From: Phosphoribacter sp037045045
Lineage (GTDB): Bacteria > Actinomycetota > Actinomycetes > Actinomycetales > Dermatophilaceae
Length of the DNA: 64,000 nt
Direction: 5' to 3'
NCBI GenBank assembly: GCA_037045045.1
Contig: JBAOHL010000007.1
Coordinates: 344,286-408,285, forward strand
Shown here: positions 1 through 9,073 of the stretch, one piece after another
Layout of the letters: the number at the start of each line of letters is the position of its first letter
Numbering within the stretch: the first letter of the stretch is position 1
Made by a program: the position numbers and the translations under genes
The notes under the pieces: generated by a model
What the model saw: the letters and a program-made list of their open reading frames with translations, nothing else
Database searches by the model: none
What the model was told of the DNA's origin: nothing

Positions 1-573
1 GGTCGCCGCGGTCCGGGCGAGTTCCATGGTGTGTCGGGCGTCGTCGACCTTCGCGTCGTAGTACTGCACGGCCCCGACGAGCGCCTCCCGGCGCAGCGCC
101 GGCGCGATCTTCAGCGCCTGCCGGCGAGACAGGTGCTTGTGCCAGGGCAGGCCGGCGTCGGTGCCGCTGCCGCGGGCCATGGTGTCGTAGAGGGCCAGAC
201 CGGCCTCGACGTACGGTCGCTCGATCACCGCCTTGGTCAGCGGGTAGAGGAACGGCACCGGACGCACGAGATGCGGCGCCAGGCGGGTCAACAGCAGGCC
301 GCGCTCCTGCAAGGCCTCGCGCACCAACCCGAAGTCGAGCATCTCCAGGTAGCGCAGCCCGCCGTGGACGAGCTTGCTGCTGCGGCTGGACGTGCCGGAG
401 GCGAAGTCGCGCTGTTCGACCAATCCGGTGGACAGGCCCCGGGTGACCGCGTCGAGCGCGCTGCCGCAGCCCACGACGCCGCCGCCGATGACGAGGACGT
501 CGAGTTCGGTGGCCTGGGCCAGCCGGTCGATGGCGCCGGCGCGATACGCCGGAGAGAGGGCGAGCGGGTTCAC
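1..573 (-). CDS. glpD: Aerobic glycerol-3-phosphate dehydrogenase, N-terminal part (cut by window edge)
   Basis: FAD-dependent enzyme that oxidises glycerol 3-phosphate to dihydroxyacetone phosphate at the membrane. The 191 visible residues contain the dinucleotide-binding glycines GGGVVG (about residues 30-35) followed by the family blocks EQRDFASGTSSRSSKL and VHGGLRYLE. The GTG start overlaps the glpK stop (GTGA), so the two are translationally coupled. No interruption is seen up to the edge; the C-terminal two thirds lie outside. I found this frame by reading the minus strand directly. Family assignment is secure. Confidence 0.93.
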   Translation of the reverse strand, partial: MNPLALSPAYRAGAIDRLAQATELDVLVIGGGVVGCGSALDAVTRGLSTGLVEQRDFASGTSSRSSKLVHGGLRYLEMLDFGLVREALQERGLLLTRLAPHLVRPVPFLYPLTKAVIERPYVEAGLALYDTMARGSGTDAGLPWHKHLSRRQALKIAPALRREALVGAVQYYDAKVDDARHTMELARTAAT

Positions 574-2090
574 TTCGAGACGTCCGTCCAGTCCAGGGTG
601 CGGTCCACGGCCTTGCGCCACCCGGCATACCCACTCGTGCGTTGCTCGTCGCTCCACTGCGGCGACCAGCGCCGATCCTCCTGCCAGTTCGCCCGCAGTT
701 CGTCGGTCGTGCGCCAGAACCCGGTCGCCAGGCCGGCCCCGTATGCCGCGCCGAGGGCGGTCGTCTCGGCGACGACCGGCTTGCTCACGTCGACGCCGAG
801 GACGTCGGCCTGGATCTGCATGCAGAGCGCGTTCGCGGTGACTCCGCCGTCGACCTTGAGGGTGTCCAGGCGTACCCCGCTGTCGAGAGTCATCGCGTCG
901 GCGACGTCCTTGGTCTGGTAGCAGATCGCCTCGAGGGTCGCCCGGGCCAGGTGGGCGGCGGTGTTGAACCGGGACAGCCCGACGAGCGCGCCCCGGGCGT
1001 CGGAGCGCCAGTACGGAGCGAATAGGCCGGAGAACGCCGGGACAAAGTAGATGCCGCCCGCGTCGGACACGGAGGCGGCCAGGGTCTCGACCTCGCCGGC
1101 GTTGCGGATGATCCCGAGCTGGTCGCGCAGCCACTGGACCGCGCTGCCGGTGACGGCGATCGAGCCTTCGAGGGCGTAGACAGCGGGTGCGTCGCCGAGC
1201 CGGTAGGCGACCGTGGTGAGCAGGCCGGCGCGGGAGCGCACCGGTTCGGTTCCGGTGTTCAGGAGCATGAAGTTGCCGGTGCCGTAGGTGTTCTTCGCCT
1301 CGCCGACCGCGAAACACACCTGCCCGACGGTGGCCGCCTGCTGGTCGCCGAGATCGGCGGTGATGCGGATCGGGCCGCCCCAGTCGCTCGGCGAGGCCGT
1401 CGCGGCATACCCGTCGGGGTCGCTGCTGGACAGGATCGTCGGCAGCATCGCCCGGGGGACCCCGAAGAACCCGAGCAGTTCCTCGTCCCAGTCCAGGGTG
1501 GCCAGGTCCATGAGCATGGTGCGGCTGGCGTTCGTGACATCGGTGACGTGCCGGCCGCCGCGGGGCCCGCCGGTGAGGTTCCAGATCACCCAGGTGTCGG
1601 GGGTGCCGAACAGGGCATCCCCGCGCTCGGCGGCGGCGCGCAGGCCGTCGACGTGCTCGAGCAGCCATTGCAGCTTGCCGCCGGAGAAGTACGTCGCCGG
1701 GGGTAATCCGGCCTTGGCCCGGATGACCTCGCCGCGGCCGTCGGCGTCCAGCGCCGCGGCGATCGCGGCGGTGCGGGTGTCCTGCCAGACGAGTGCGTTC
1801 GCGTAGGGACGGCCGGTATGCCGGTCCCACACGAGCGTCGTCTCGCGCTGGTTCGTCACGCCCATGGAGTCCAGGTCTGAGGCGGTGAGTCCGCTACTGG
1901 CCAGGGCCGATCCGATGACCGTCTGGGTGCGTTCCCAGATCTCCAGCGGGTTGTGCTCGACCCAGCCGGCTCGCGGCAGAATCTGTTCGTGTTCGAGCTG
2001 GTGGCGACCGACTTCGCGGCCGGCGTGGTCGAAGATCATGAACCGCGTGCTCGTCGTCCCCTGATCGAGCGCACCGACGAAGTCAGCCAT
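570..2090 (-). CDS. glpK: Glycerol kinase
   Basis: Phosphorylates glycerol with ATP to glycerol 3-phosphate in the cytoplasm, feeding the overlapping glpD. At 506 aa it has the normal length. FGGY-kinase features are visible: the phosphate-binding N terminus GALDQGTTSTR (residues 6-16), GVTNQRETT (77-85), the YFSGGKLQWLLEH block, and NTYGTGNFMLLNTG in the second actin-like domain. It is the first gene of the visible operon; the upstream 570 bp is non-coding and repeat-rich. No operator was identified. Confidence 0.97.
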   Translation of the reverse strand: MADFVGALDQGTTSTRFMIFDHAGREVGRHQLEHEQILPRAGWVEHNPLEIWERTQTVIGSALASSGLTASDLDSMGVTNQRETTLVWDRHTGRPYANALVWQDTRTAAIAAALDADGRGEVIRAKAGLPPATYFSGGKLQWLLEHVDGLRAAAERGDALFGTPDTWVIWNLTGGPRGGRHVTDVTNASRTMLMDLATLDWDEELLGFFGVPRAMLPTILSSSDPDGYAATASPSDWGGPIRITADLGDQQAATVGQVCFAVGEAKNTYGTGNFMLLNTGTEPVRSRAGLLTTVAYRLGDAPAVYALEGSIAVTGSAVQWLRDQLGIIRNAGEVETLAASVSDAGGIYFVPAFSGLFAPYWRSDARGALVGLSRFNTAAHLARATLEAICYQTKDVADAMTLDSGVRLDTLKVDGGVTANALCMQIQADVLGVDVSKPVVAETTALGAAYGAGLATGFWRTTDELRANWQEDRRWSPQWSDEQRTSGYAGWRKAVDRTLDWTDVSK

Positions 2091-2657
2091 GTGGCCAGCG
2101 TGTCACAGGGGCGGCGGTTGGCGACGCAGACGTGAGGCGTCTCGCCGCGCCCCGGTCTGTTCGCCCGGGGGTGGGCGGTGTTTGGCCGCGATCTGGCACT
2201 TGTGTCGCGGTGTGGCAGGTCGGGCCTGCCAGGGTGGCGCGCAACTACCAGGGTGGCGCGCAGCTACCAGGGTGGCGCCCAACTGCCAGGGTGGCGCGCA
2301 ACTGCCAAGGTGGCGCGCAACTGCCGGGGTGCCGGACGGCGCGCTGCGGCCTCCCCGTGTCGATGTGGTGCCGGTTTCCGGCTGCCGGCCGTGCCGCGGC
2401 GAGTCTCTTGGCACTTGTGTCGCGGTGTGGCAGGTCGGGCCTGCCAGGGTGGCGCGCAACTGCCGGGGTGGCCTGCAACTGCCAGGGCACCGGACGGCGA
2501 CGTCGTCGGTGTTCAGAGCGCCGATCGACATCGTCTGCCCGGTCGCATCGTCACTCGGTCCTCCGTCGTCCACACCCCTCTGGTGCCTCGCCACCGTGTC
2601 CACAGGCCTGCTCCCCACGCCTACCGGGAAGTTGCAGAACCGACCAGGCTCGTCGCC
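2091..2657. other. 567-bp intergenic region dominated by short repeats
   Basis: Lies between divergent glpK and the AbiEi/DUF559-like gene. It holds two blocks of 19-bp tandem units (separate entries) and two copies of a longer direct repeat that begins tggcacttgtgtcgcggtgt near 2194 and near 2409. Open frames cross it on both strands because repeats lack stops; I see no credible start, ribosome site or domain in them. Confidence 0.7.
2228..2330. repeat. 19-bp tandem repeat, five units
   Basis: Units of the form GGGTGGCGCGCAACTGCCA follow head to tail with one to three substitutions each (AACTACCA, AGCTACCA, CCAACTGCCA, AACTGCCA, AACTGCCG). A second block of two units lies at about 2447-2485 after a second copy of the longer flanking repeat. 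The period is not a multiple of three, which argues against coding. Confidence 0.85.
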
Positions 2658-3569
2658 ATGGACCAGGTCATCGTCGGCACCCTCGGAGATCAGCGTGGGG
2701 CTATCTCCGGCGATCAGCTGGCCAGGCTGGGCGCGACCGCGGCCGGACGACGGTCCGCGCTGCGTTCCGGGCAGCTCATGCGGGTTCGCCGCGGGGCGTT
2801 CGTCGACGGCCGACGGTTCCGGGCGGCCGCTCCCTCCGAGCGCTACGCGATGACGGTGCGCGCGGTGCTGTTGACCCGGCCCGGAGATGCCGCGTGGCGA
2901 CACGCCGCCCTGGCACTGCACGGAATGCCACTGTGGCACGTCGACCTCGCTCGGGTGGACGTGCTATCGGACGTGGGTGCGGCGACCGGCGCTTCGAGTG
3001 TCCTCGTCCACCCTCGCTCGGGGCGTGCCGTCGGGCGCGTGGACGGGTTGCCCGTGGCCCGACTGGCCGATGCCATCGTCGCGACAGCGGCCTCCAGCGG
3101 ACTGGTCGCCGGGGTGGTGGCGGCCGACGCAGCCGTGCATCACGGTCTGCTCACCCCCACCGAGCTCAAACGCGCGGCCAGTGAGGGACCGCCCGTTAGG
3201 GGATGCCGGCGAGTGGCCCAGCTCTTCGATTTCGTTGACGGCGGCGCCGAATCCCCTGGGGAGTCGGTCGTCCGGATGATCCTGGCGCTGGCGGGACTTC
3301 CGGTACGGACCCAGGTGAGCATCCTCGATGAGGAAGGGGCCTTCGTGGCCCGAGTCGACGTGTTGGTCGGTGGGCGAGTGGTGGTGGAGTTCGACGGGGC
3401 GGTGAAGTACGCGGACGGCGACGGCCGGGCGGTGATCGCCGAGAAGGTCCGCGAGGATCGGTTGCGTTCTCTCGGGTATGCCGTGGTGCGGGCAACGTGG
3501 GCCGACCTTCGTCACCCTGAGCGTCTCGTCAGGCGCGTTCGGGCGACCGGAGAAGTGTCGGGGGGGTGA
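2658..3569 (+). CDS. AbiEi-like / DUF559-type nuclease-fold protein
   Basis: 303 aa from ATG 2658. The N-terminal ~170 residues resemble the winged-helix AbiEi antitoxin-like domain common in actinobacterial proteins of this class: GQLMRVRRGAFVDG near 38-51. The C-terminal 100 residues match a DUF559/VSR-like PD-(D/E)XK fold, with E202, D234 in ARVDVLV and the E-x-D pair E244/D246 in VVVEFDG. Such proteins are numerous in actinobacteria and unlinked to a proven toxin; no AbiEii partner is adjacent, so I do not call a toxin-antitoxin pair. Nuclease activity is inferred from the fold. Confidence 0.75.
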   Translation: MDQVIVGTLGDQRGAISGDQLARLGATAAGRRSALRSGQLMRVRRGAFVDGRRFRAAAPSERYAMTVRAVLLTRPGDAAWRHAALALHGMPLWHVDLARVDVLSDVGAATGASSVLVHPRSGRAVGRVDGLPVARLADAIVATAASSGLVAGVVAADAAVHHGLLTPTELKRAASEGPPVRGCRRVAQLFDFVDGGAESPGESVVRMILALAGLPVRTQVSILDEEGAFVARVDVLVGGRVVVEFDGAVKYADGDGRAVIAEKVREDRLRSLGYAVVRATWADLRHPERLVRRVRATGEVSGG

Positions 3570-3726
3570 GCCGGATGCCGCGAGCTACCGGGCCACTGGC
3601 TGATCCAAGTCAGTGGCCAACGCAGGCCCAGTTCGCTTCGCCCAGGGCAGTTGTCGGCGAAGACGTCAAACCCTCGGTCTGGGGCGCCAACCCGGCGGCC
3701 GCGGCGACTGCGCCTAGTCTGACGAC

Positions 3727-4575
3727 GTGGGCATCGACCTGCACACTCATTCGACGGCCAGCGACGGGACGGATTCGCCCGCGTCGCTGGTGGAGGCGGC
3801 CGCCGCAGCCGGGCTCAGCACGGTCGCGATCACCGACCACGACACCGTCGCCGGCTGGTCCGAGGCCGCCGAGGCCGCCCAGCGGGTGGGCGTTCGACTC
3901 GTTCGGGGCGTCGAGATCTCGTGCGAGGACGAGAGTCGCTCTGTCCACGTGCTCGGCTACCTCGTGGACCCCTCCGACGCCGCCCTGGCCGAGGAACTCG
4001 CTCGCTCGCGCGAGTCCAGGGCGACGAGGTTGGCCCGGATGGTCGAATTGCTCGCCGCCGACGGCATACCGGTGACCTACGACGAGGTCCTCGCGCAGGT
4101 TCCACCCGGGGCAACGCCAGGGCGTCCGCACATCGCCGACGCCCTCGTGGCTGCCGGTGCGGTGGCCCATCGTGACGAGGCGTTCGCGCGGTGGCTGTTC
4201 GACGACAGCCCGTACTACGTGCGTCACTACGCACCGGAACCCGGCCGAGCGGTCGAGTTGGTCCAGGCGGCGGGCGGCGTGTGCGTGCTGGCCCACCCGT
4301 TCGCGACCCGGCGCGGGAGAGCGACGCCCGACGCCCTCGTCGAGCGCCTGGCCGGTCTTGGGCTCGCCGGCATAGAGGCCGACCATCCCGACCACGACGC
4401 TGCGGCCCGGGCCCGTGTTCGTCGACTTGCCGAAGGACTGGGCCTGCTCGTCACCGGGTCGAGCGACTACCACGGCCTGGGTAAGACGGTCCGCCTCGGC
4501 CAGGAGTCGACCGACCCGGCGGTGCTGGCCGAGATCGAGGCGTGCGCATCAGGGGTCGCCGTGGTGCCCGAGTGA
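3727..4575 (+). CDS. PHP-domain phosphoesterase (RNase AM / YciV-like)
   Basis: 282 aa. PHP-family metal ligands are visible: HTH at 6-8, D37-H38 in AITDHDT, the RGVEIS glutamate near 65, CVLAHPF, and the closing GSSDYHG. This combination is typical of the TrpH/YciV group, which hydrolyses nucleoside 3',5'-bisphosphates or trims RNA 5' ends; the exact substrate here is not shown. Start GTG 3727 lies 6 nt after TAGTCT (3715-3720), as expected for leaderless transcription. Its stop overlaps the GTG start of the next gene. Confidence 0.88.
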   Translation: MGIDLHTHSTASDGTDSPASLVEAAAAAGLSTVAITDHDTVAGWSEAAEAAQRVGVRLVRGVEISCEDESRSVHVLGYLVDPSDAALAEELARSRESRATRLARMVELLAADGIPVTYDEVLAQVPPGATPGRPHIADALVAAGAVAHRDEAFARWLFDDSPYYVRHYAPEPGRAVELVQAAGGVCVLAHPFATRRGRATPDALVERLAGLGLAGIEADHPDHDAAARARVRRLAEGLGLLVTGSSDYHGLGKTVRLGQESTDPAVLAEIEACASGVAVVPE

Positions 4576-5561
4576 CGCACCCGAGCAGCGAGGCGGCGGG
4601 TGCGCCTGGGGCTCGGCCGGGGCAGGGCACCTTCCCGGGCATGCCCACGCCCCTATATGCCGCGAGCGCCTCACGATTGCTCGCCTGGCTGGACTGCCCG
4701 CTCCGTTACCGAATGATCTACCTGGATCGACCGCGTTTGCCGAGCCGACCCCAGCGCGCCCACACGTCGATCGGGATCGCCGTCCATGCTGCACTGCGCG
4801 ACTGGTGGGATCTTCCGCGCGACCGCCGAACCCCCGCCGCGGGCGCGGCCCTTCTCGAGCGCGGCTGGATCGACGTGGGCTTCCGGGATCCAGCCCAGAG
4901 CGCCACGTGGCGGGACCGCACGAGCGCCGAGGTCGCGGCATACCTGGCCGACGTCGACTCGGGCCGCCCGCCCACCGGGACGGAACGCGGCGTGGCCTTC
5001 AAGACGGCGACGCTCGCCTTCTTCGGGCGCGTCGACCGGATCGACGACCGCGGCGGGTCGCTCGTCGTCGTCGACTACAAGACCGGGCGCCGGGCACCCA
5101 CCGAGCAGGACGCGCGCACCTCGCTGCCTCTCGCGCTGTATGCCGCCGCCCTGTGGAAGATGTTGCGGCGGCGCTGCGTGCGCGTCGAACTGCACCACGT
5201 GCCGACCGGGATGGTCGCGGCATACGAGCACAGCGATGCCTCGCTCGTCCGCAAGGTCCGCGAGGCCGAGTCCGTCGCGGTAGACCTGCGCCACGCCGAC
5301 GCCGAACACGCCGCACACGCTCGGCAGGGCGACCTGGGGGCGGCCGGCCAGCGGTTCGTCCCCCTCGTGTCGCCCTTGTGCCAGTGGTGCGACTACCGTG
5401 CCCACTGTCCGCAAGGCCAACGGGCCGGGGCGGAAAAGTCGTCGTGGGCGGCACTGGAGGAGAGCGCGAATGAGCCAGGCATCGACGAGGACCGCATCGA
5501 GCCGCTCGGGCCCGCCGAGCCGGTCGCGGACCCGGTCCTCGGCCCGCACGCCTCGGGCTGA
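4572..5561 (+). CDS. RecB-family nuclease with Fe-S cluster cysteines (PD-(D/E)XK)
   Basis: 329 aa from GTG 4572 (overlaps the previous stop). It is a free-standing RecB/Cas4-like nuclease domain: the LHT-like helix THTSIGIAVHAAL replaced by HTSIGIAVHAALRDWW, an aspartate in FFGRVDRID near 155, and VVDYKTG (167-172). Four cysteines, C42, C270, C273 and C279, have the spacing of the iron-sulfur cluster found in AddB and Cas4. It probably processes DNA ends. An internal ATG at 4641 is an alternative start. The 3' end overlaps the ParA-like gene by about 90 bp. Confidence 0.85.
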   Translation: MTHPSSEAAGAPGARPGQGTFPGMPTPLYAASASRLLAWLDCPLRYRMIYLDRPRLPSRPQRAHTSIGIAVHAALRDWWDLPRDRRTPAAGAALLERGWIDVGFRDPAQSATWRDRTSAEVAAYLADVDSGRPPTGTERGVAFKTATLAFFGRVDRIDDRGGSLVVVDYKTGRRAPTEQDARTSLPLALYAAALWKMLRRRCVRVELHHVPTGMVAAYEHSDASLVRKVREAESVAVDLRHADAEHAAHARQGDLGAAGQRFVPLVSPLCQWCDYRAHCPQGQRAGAEKSSWAALEESANEPGIDEDRIEPLGPAEPVADPVLGPHASG

Positions 5562-6330
5562 CCACGAGGCGGTCGTCGTCGCGGTCGCCAACCAAAAAGG
5601 GGGCGTCGCGAAGACGACGTCGGTGGCCAGTCTCGGCGCCGCGTTCGCCGAGGCCGGCAAGCGGGTGCTGCTCGTCGACCTCGATGCCCAGGCGTGCCTC
5701 ACTTTCTCGCTCGGCGTCGATCCCGACACGGTCGAGACCTCCATCAACGAGGTCCTGCTCGGGCAGGCGCCCGCGGCCGAGGCGGTCATCGAATGCGCCG
5801 ACGACGTTCATCTGCTGCCGGCGGTCATCGATCTGGCCGGTGTGGAGGCCCAACTGCTGACCCGCCCGGGACGGGAGTACGTCCTGCGGACCGTCCTCGA
5901 GCCGGTGCTGGGCGACTACGACCTCGTCATGCTCGACTGTTCGCCCTCGCTCGGGGTGCTGACGCTCGCCGCGCTCACCGCGGCCGACTACCTGCTCGTA
6001 CCGATGCCGTGCGAGATGCTGAGCCACCGCGGCGTCGGCCAGTTGCTGGACACGGTCCGCGACGTTACCCGCTTCCTCAACCCCGACCTCGACGTTCTCG
6101 GGGTGTTGCCGACACTCTTCGACGGCCGGTCGACCCATTCACGCGCCGTCCTCGCCGACGTGGGCGAGCGATACGGCCTGCCCGTTCTCGACCCGCCGAT
6201 CCCCAAGACCATTCGCTTCGCCGAGGCACCCGCCGTCGGTCGCTCGATCCTCACGACGGCTCGCCGCTCCAGGGGCGCCCTAGCCTACCGCCAGGTCGCC
6301 GCGTCGCTTGCGAAGCGGTTGTGGTCGTGA
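5470..6330 (+). CDS. ParA/Soj-like ATPase
   Basis: 286 aa. ATG 5470 was chosen because GGAGGAG precedes it by about 7 nt, even though this makes a 92-bp overlap with the nuclease gene. Deviant Walker A NQKGGVAKTT (41-50), VLLVDLDAQ, YDLVMLDCSPS and the long ParA core follow. The first ~30 residues are Ser/Arg-rich and poorly conserved in appearance. No parB or parS-like sites are adjacent, so it is likely an orphan positioning ATPase like the one beside rhlE in mycobacteria, not the chromosomal ParA. Confidence 0.88.
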   Translation: MSQASTRTASSRSGPPSRSRTRSSARTPRADHEAVVVAVANQKGGVAKTTSVASLGAAFAEAGKRVLLVDLDAQACLTFSLGVDPDTVETSINEVLLGQAPAAEAVIECADDVHLLPAVIDLAGVEAQLLTRPGREYVLRTVLEPVLGDYDLVMLDCSPSLGVLTLAALTAADYLLVPMPCEMLSHRGVGQLLDTVRDVTRFLNPDLDVLGVLPTLFDGRSTHSRAVLADVGERYGLPVLDPPIPKTIRFAEAPAVGRSILTTARRSRGALAYRQVAASLAKRLWS

Positions 6331-6349
6331 GCTCACCAGGAGCGGGTGG

Positions 6350-6847
6350 ATGCCGAGTTCTCCCGACTCTTTCGGTCAACCGTCACCGGGCTCGTTGAAC
6401 TCTTTCCCCGGCCCGGCAGCCTTGCCCGGCACCATGGTGGCGCAGTCCCGGCACCGACTCGTCGCCCGCCGGTGGACCTGGGCGACGATCGGCATCGCGC
6501 TGGTGTGGATCGTCGTCGCCGTGGTGTTCTGCATGTCGATGATCTCGGCAGGGAGCTCGTCCAGCGCCACCACTGGCCAGGCATACGGGGCGCTGTTGGG
6601 CATGATCGGGCTGCTGCTGATGACACCGCTCTACGTGATGATCGGGTTCGCCCTCTGGTCCGTCAACAAGCGCAGTCAACGGTCGGTGACCTTGGCCATG
6701 ACGTCGGTGGCTCTGCTGACCGTGCCGTTCCTGCGCCCTGACATGAGGGCCCTGGCGGCAATCGCGGTGGTCCTCGCCCCGCCCGGGATCTGCGCGATCA
6801 TGGCGACCCGGGCCACCGGCCGGGCGTCTCGGTCCGCACCGTCCTGA
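6350..6847 (+). CDS. Small four-helix membrane protein, unknown function
   Basis: 165 aa. ATG 6350 is preceded by AGGAG. Four hydrophobic segments are visible: WATIGIALVWIVVAVVFCMS, the MIGLLLMTPLYVMIGFALW block, MTSVALLTVPFL, and LAAIAVVLAPPGICAIM; the N terminus is polar and proline-rich. No catalytic motif. It follows the ParA-like gene by 19 bp and converges on the helicase gene. I do not recognise the family. Confidence 0.65.
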   Translation: MPSSPDSFGQPSPGSLNSFPGPAALPGTMVAQSRHRLVARRWTWATIGIALVWIVVAVVFCMSMISAGSSSSATTGQAYGALLGMIGLLLMTPLYVMIGFALWSVNKRSQRSVTLAMTSVALLTVPFLRPDMRALAAIAVVLAPPGICAIMATRATGRASRSAPS

Positions 6848-6928
6848 TCCGCACTGCGCGCAGCCAGCTCCGGAATAGGCCGGGTCGACAAGCGCCTTGC
6901 CCCAAGGATCGACCGGCGCCCGTATGCC

Positions 6929-6993
6929 GCGTCCGGTGGGCCGCGTCCGGTGGGCCGCGTCCCGTGGGCCGCGTCCCGTGGGCCGCGTCCCCC
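6929..6993. repeat. 14-bp tandem repeat, about four units
   Basis: Units GGTGGGCCGCGTCC / CGTGGGCCGCGTCC run head to tail between the membrane protein stop and the helicase stop, in the convergent intergenic gap. No terminator-like hairpin is obvious beside it. Confidence 0.8.
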
Positions 6994-6998
6994 GGCAG

Positions 6999-8735
6999 TC
7001 AGTCGCCGGAGGTCGCGCCGCCGTCCACTGCGGAGGGGGTAGCCGGACCGCGCCGACGCCGCCGTCGGTGGCGCTGAGCGCCCCCGTGTGGGTCCGAGCC
7101 CTGCACACTCGGGCCCTGGGCGCCCGAGCCGTGCGGCGCGTCGGCAATACTGTCGGCCCGCAGGCGGCTGCCGCTGGCGTCGTTCTCGCCGCCCGGATCC
7201 CCTGACGGGGCACCGGTCTGCTCGCCGCCGCGAGTCCTGCGGCGGTTGCGCTGACCGGTCGAACGCGGGGATCGCTCGGCCACATCGCCGGACTCGCGCG
7301 AGGAGGAACGCCGGTCGCCGCCGGGCTCGCGCGTAGAGGAACGCCGGTCGCCGCCGGTAGCGCGCGAGGAGGAACGCCGGTCGCCGCCCGGCCGATCTCC
7401 GGAGCGTTGCTCACTGCTCGCGCCTCGGCGACCCCCGGACCGGCCGGTTTCACCGAGATCCTCGATCTGTTCGGCGGCTAACCCGGCCCGAGTCCGTTGC
7501 GCCGCGGCGAGCCGTCCGGTGACCCCCTCGGGGATGTCGAGCTCGGCGTGCAGGTGCGGGGAGGAAGAGTATGTCTCCTCGGGCTCGGGGATGCCGAGGT
7601 CCAGCTGCCGGTCGATCATCGACCATCGCGGGAGGTCGTCCCAGTCGACAAGAGTGATCGCGATGCCGGTGTTGCCCGCCCGAGCGGTGCGCCCGATGCG
7701 GTGGACGTAGGTCTTCTCGTCCTCGGGGCACTGGAAGTTGACGACGTGCGTGACGTTGTCGACGTCGATGCCGCGGGCCGCGACGTCGGTGGCCACGAGC
7801 ACGTCGATCTTGCCATTGCGGAACGCGCGCAGGGCCTGTTCCCGGGCGCCCTGGCCGAGGTCGCCGTGGATCGCCGCCGCGGCGAAGCCGCGCTCGGACA
7901 AATCGTCGGCGACCTTCGCGGCGGTGCGTTTGGTGCGGGTGAAGATCAGGCACAGACCCCGGCCCCGGGCCTGCAGCACCCGGGAGAGCAACTCGACCTT
8001 GTCCATGGCGTGGGCGCGGTAGACGAACTGCTCGATCGCCTTGACGGTGTGGGCGTTCTCGCCCTCCTCACCCATGGCGCGGATGTGGGTCGGCTGGCTC
8101 ATGTACCGGCGAGCCAACGCGACAATCGCCCCGGGCATGGTTGCCGAGAAGAGCATTGTCTGGCGGACCGGGGGGGTGCGCGCCATGAGGGTCTCGACGT
8201 CGGGGAGGAACCCGAGGTCGAGCATCTCGTCGGCCTCGTCGAGGACCACGGTGCGAGCTTGCGACAGGTCGAGGTGGCCCTGTTTGGCCAGGTCGATGAG
8301 ACGGCCAGGCGTCCCGACGACGACCTCCACCCCGCGGCGCAGGGCCTCGATCTGGGGCTCGTACGCCCGCCCGCCGTAAACCGTGAGGACCCGCACCCCG
8401 CGGCGCTTGCCGCTGCGCTCGAGGTCGCCGGCCACCTGAACGGCCAGCTCGCGGGTTGGTGCGACGGCCAGCGCCTGTGGCGCTCCGGGCTTGGCGAGGT
8501 CGGCGAACCCCTCGTCGTGAGGGGCGAGGACGCGCTGCAGGATCGGGATGCCGAAGCCCAGGGTCTTGCCGGTGCCGGTCTTGGCCTGGCCGATGATGTC
8601 GTGGCCAGCCAGGGCGACGGGCAAGGTCATCGCCTGGATGGGGAAGGGGTGGACGATGCCGGCCTCGGCGAGGTCGGCGACGATGTCGGGGTGGACGTCG
8701 AAGTCGGCGAAGGTCGGCTCGGGGGTATCGCTCAT
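6999..8735 (-). CDS. rhlE: DEAD-box RNA helicase (RhlE group)
   Basis: ATP-dependent RNA unwinding, ribosome assembly or mRNA turnover. 578 aa: Q motif FPIQ (31-34), Walker A AKTGTGKT (51-58), PTREL, TPGR, DEAD (166-169), SAT (197-199), ARGID near 320 and HRIGRTAR (345-352). From about residue 430 the tail is basic, disordered and repetitive, with three GGDRRSSSR-type units encoded by tandem DNA repeats (about 7300-7390), as in many actinobacterial DEAD proteins. Its position beside the ParA-like and ferritin-like genes matches the mycobacterial rhlE locus. Confidence 0.95.
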   Translation of the reverse strand: MSDTPEPTFADFDVHPDIVADLAEAGIVHPFPIQAMTLPVALAGHDIIGQAKTGTGKTLGFGIPILQRVLAPHDEGFADLAKPGAPQALAVAPTRELAVQVAGDLERSGKRRGVRVLTVYGGRAYEPQIEALRRGVEVVVGTPGRLIDLAKQGHLDLSQARTVVLDEADEMLDLGFLPDVETLMARTPPVRQTMLFSATMPGAIVALARRYMSQPTHIRAMGEEGENAHTVKAIEQFVYRAHAMDKVELLSRVLQARGRGLCLIFTRTKRTAAKVADDLSERGFAAAAIHGDLGQGAREQALRAFRNGKIDVLVATDVAARGIDVDNVTHVVNFQCPEDEKTYVHRIGRTARAGNTGIAITLVDWDDLPRWSMIDRQLDLGIPEPEETYSSSPHLHAELDIPEGVTGRLAAAQRTRAGLAAEQIEDLGETGRSGGRRGASSEQRSGDRPGGDRRSSSRATGGDRRSSTREPGGDRRSSSRESGDVAERSPRSTGQRNRRRTRGGEQTGAPSGDPGGENDASGSRLRADSIADAPHGSGAQGPSVQGSDPHGGAQRHRRRRRRGPATPSAVDGGATSGD

Positions 8736-9073
8736 GGGCTCTCGATCGGTCGGCCGACGGATCGGGCGCGAGGTCGCGCAAGCCGTATCGGCGAGTTGGG
8801 CCGATCGGAGGTCTTCGAGGAGGTCGCCGAGTCACTCGGCGGGGGCGATTCGGGCCGATCGGGCACCGTGGTCGGGGCAAGTCTAACGGCAGCGGGCCGA
8901 CAGGCCGGACGGCCGGCTCGGCTCGCCGTGGATTGGCCGGTCTCTCCGGCGCCCCCGCGCCCCGCCCGGAGGCGCCCCGCCGGCCCGGACCGCCCCGCCG
9001 GCCCGGACCGCGCCGCCGGCCCGGACCGCCCCGCCCTTCGGCGCGCCGCCGGGCCGCGAGGGCCTCGAGCGGT
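8736..9073. other. 338-bp intergenic region with an 18-bp tandem repeat
   Basis: Upstream of the helicase and downstream of the TIGR03086-like gene. Three units of CCCCGCCGGCCCGGACCG occupy 8975-9028 (one base changed in the third). Nothing else recognisable; the helicase promoter must lie at its left end but no clear box is visible. Confidence 0.7.

Noticed and set aside
31..921. A 296-aa plus-strand gene at the left end
   Set aside because: It is antisense to glpD and glpK, whose protein motifs are unmistakable.
2658..3569. AbiE-type toxin-antitoxin pair
   Set aside because: Only the AbiEi-like/DUF559 protein is present; the neighbours are a PHP phosphoesterase and repeats, with no AbiEii nucleotidyltransferase.
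5398..6330. Origin-proximal parABS locus
   Set aside because: No parB, parS-like sites, dnaA boxes or gid genes; the gene order fits the orphan ParA beside rhlE.
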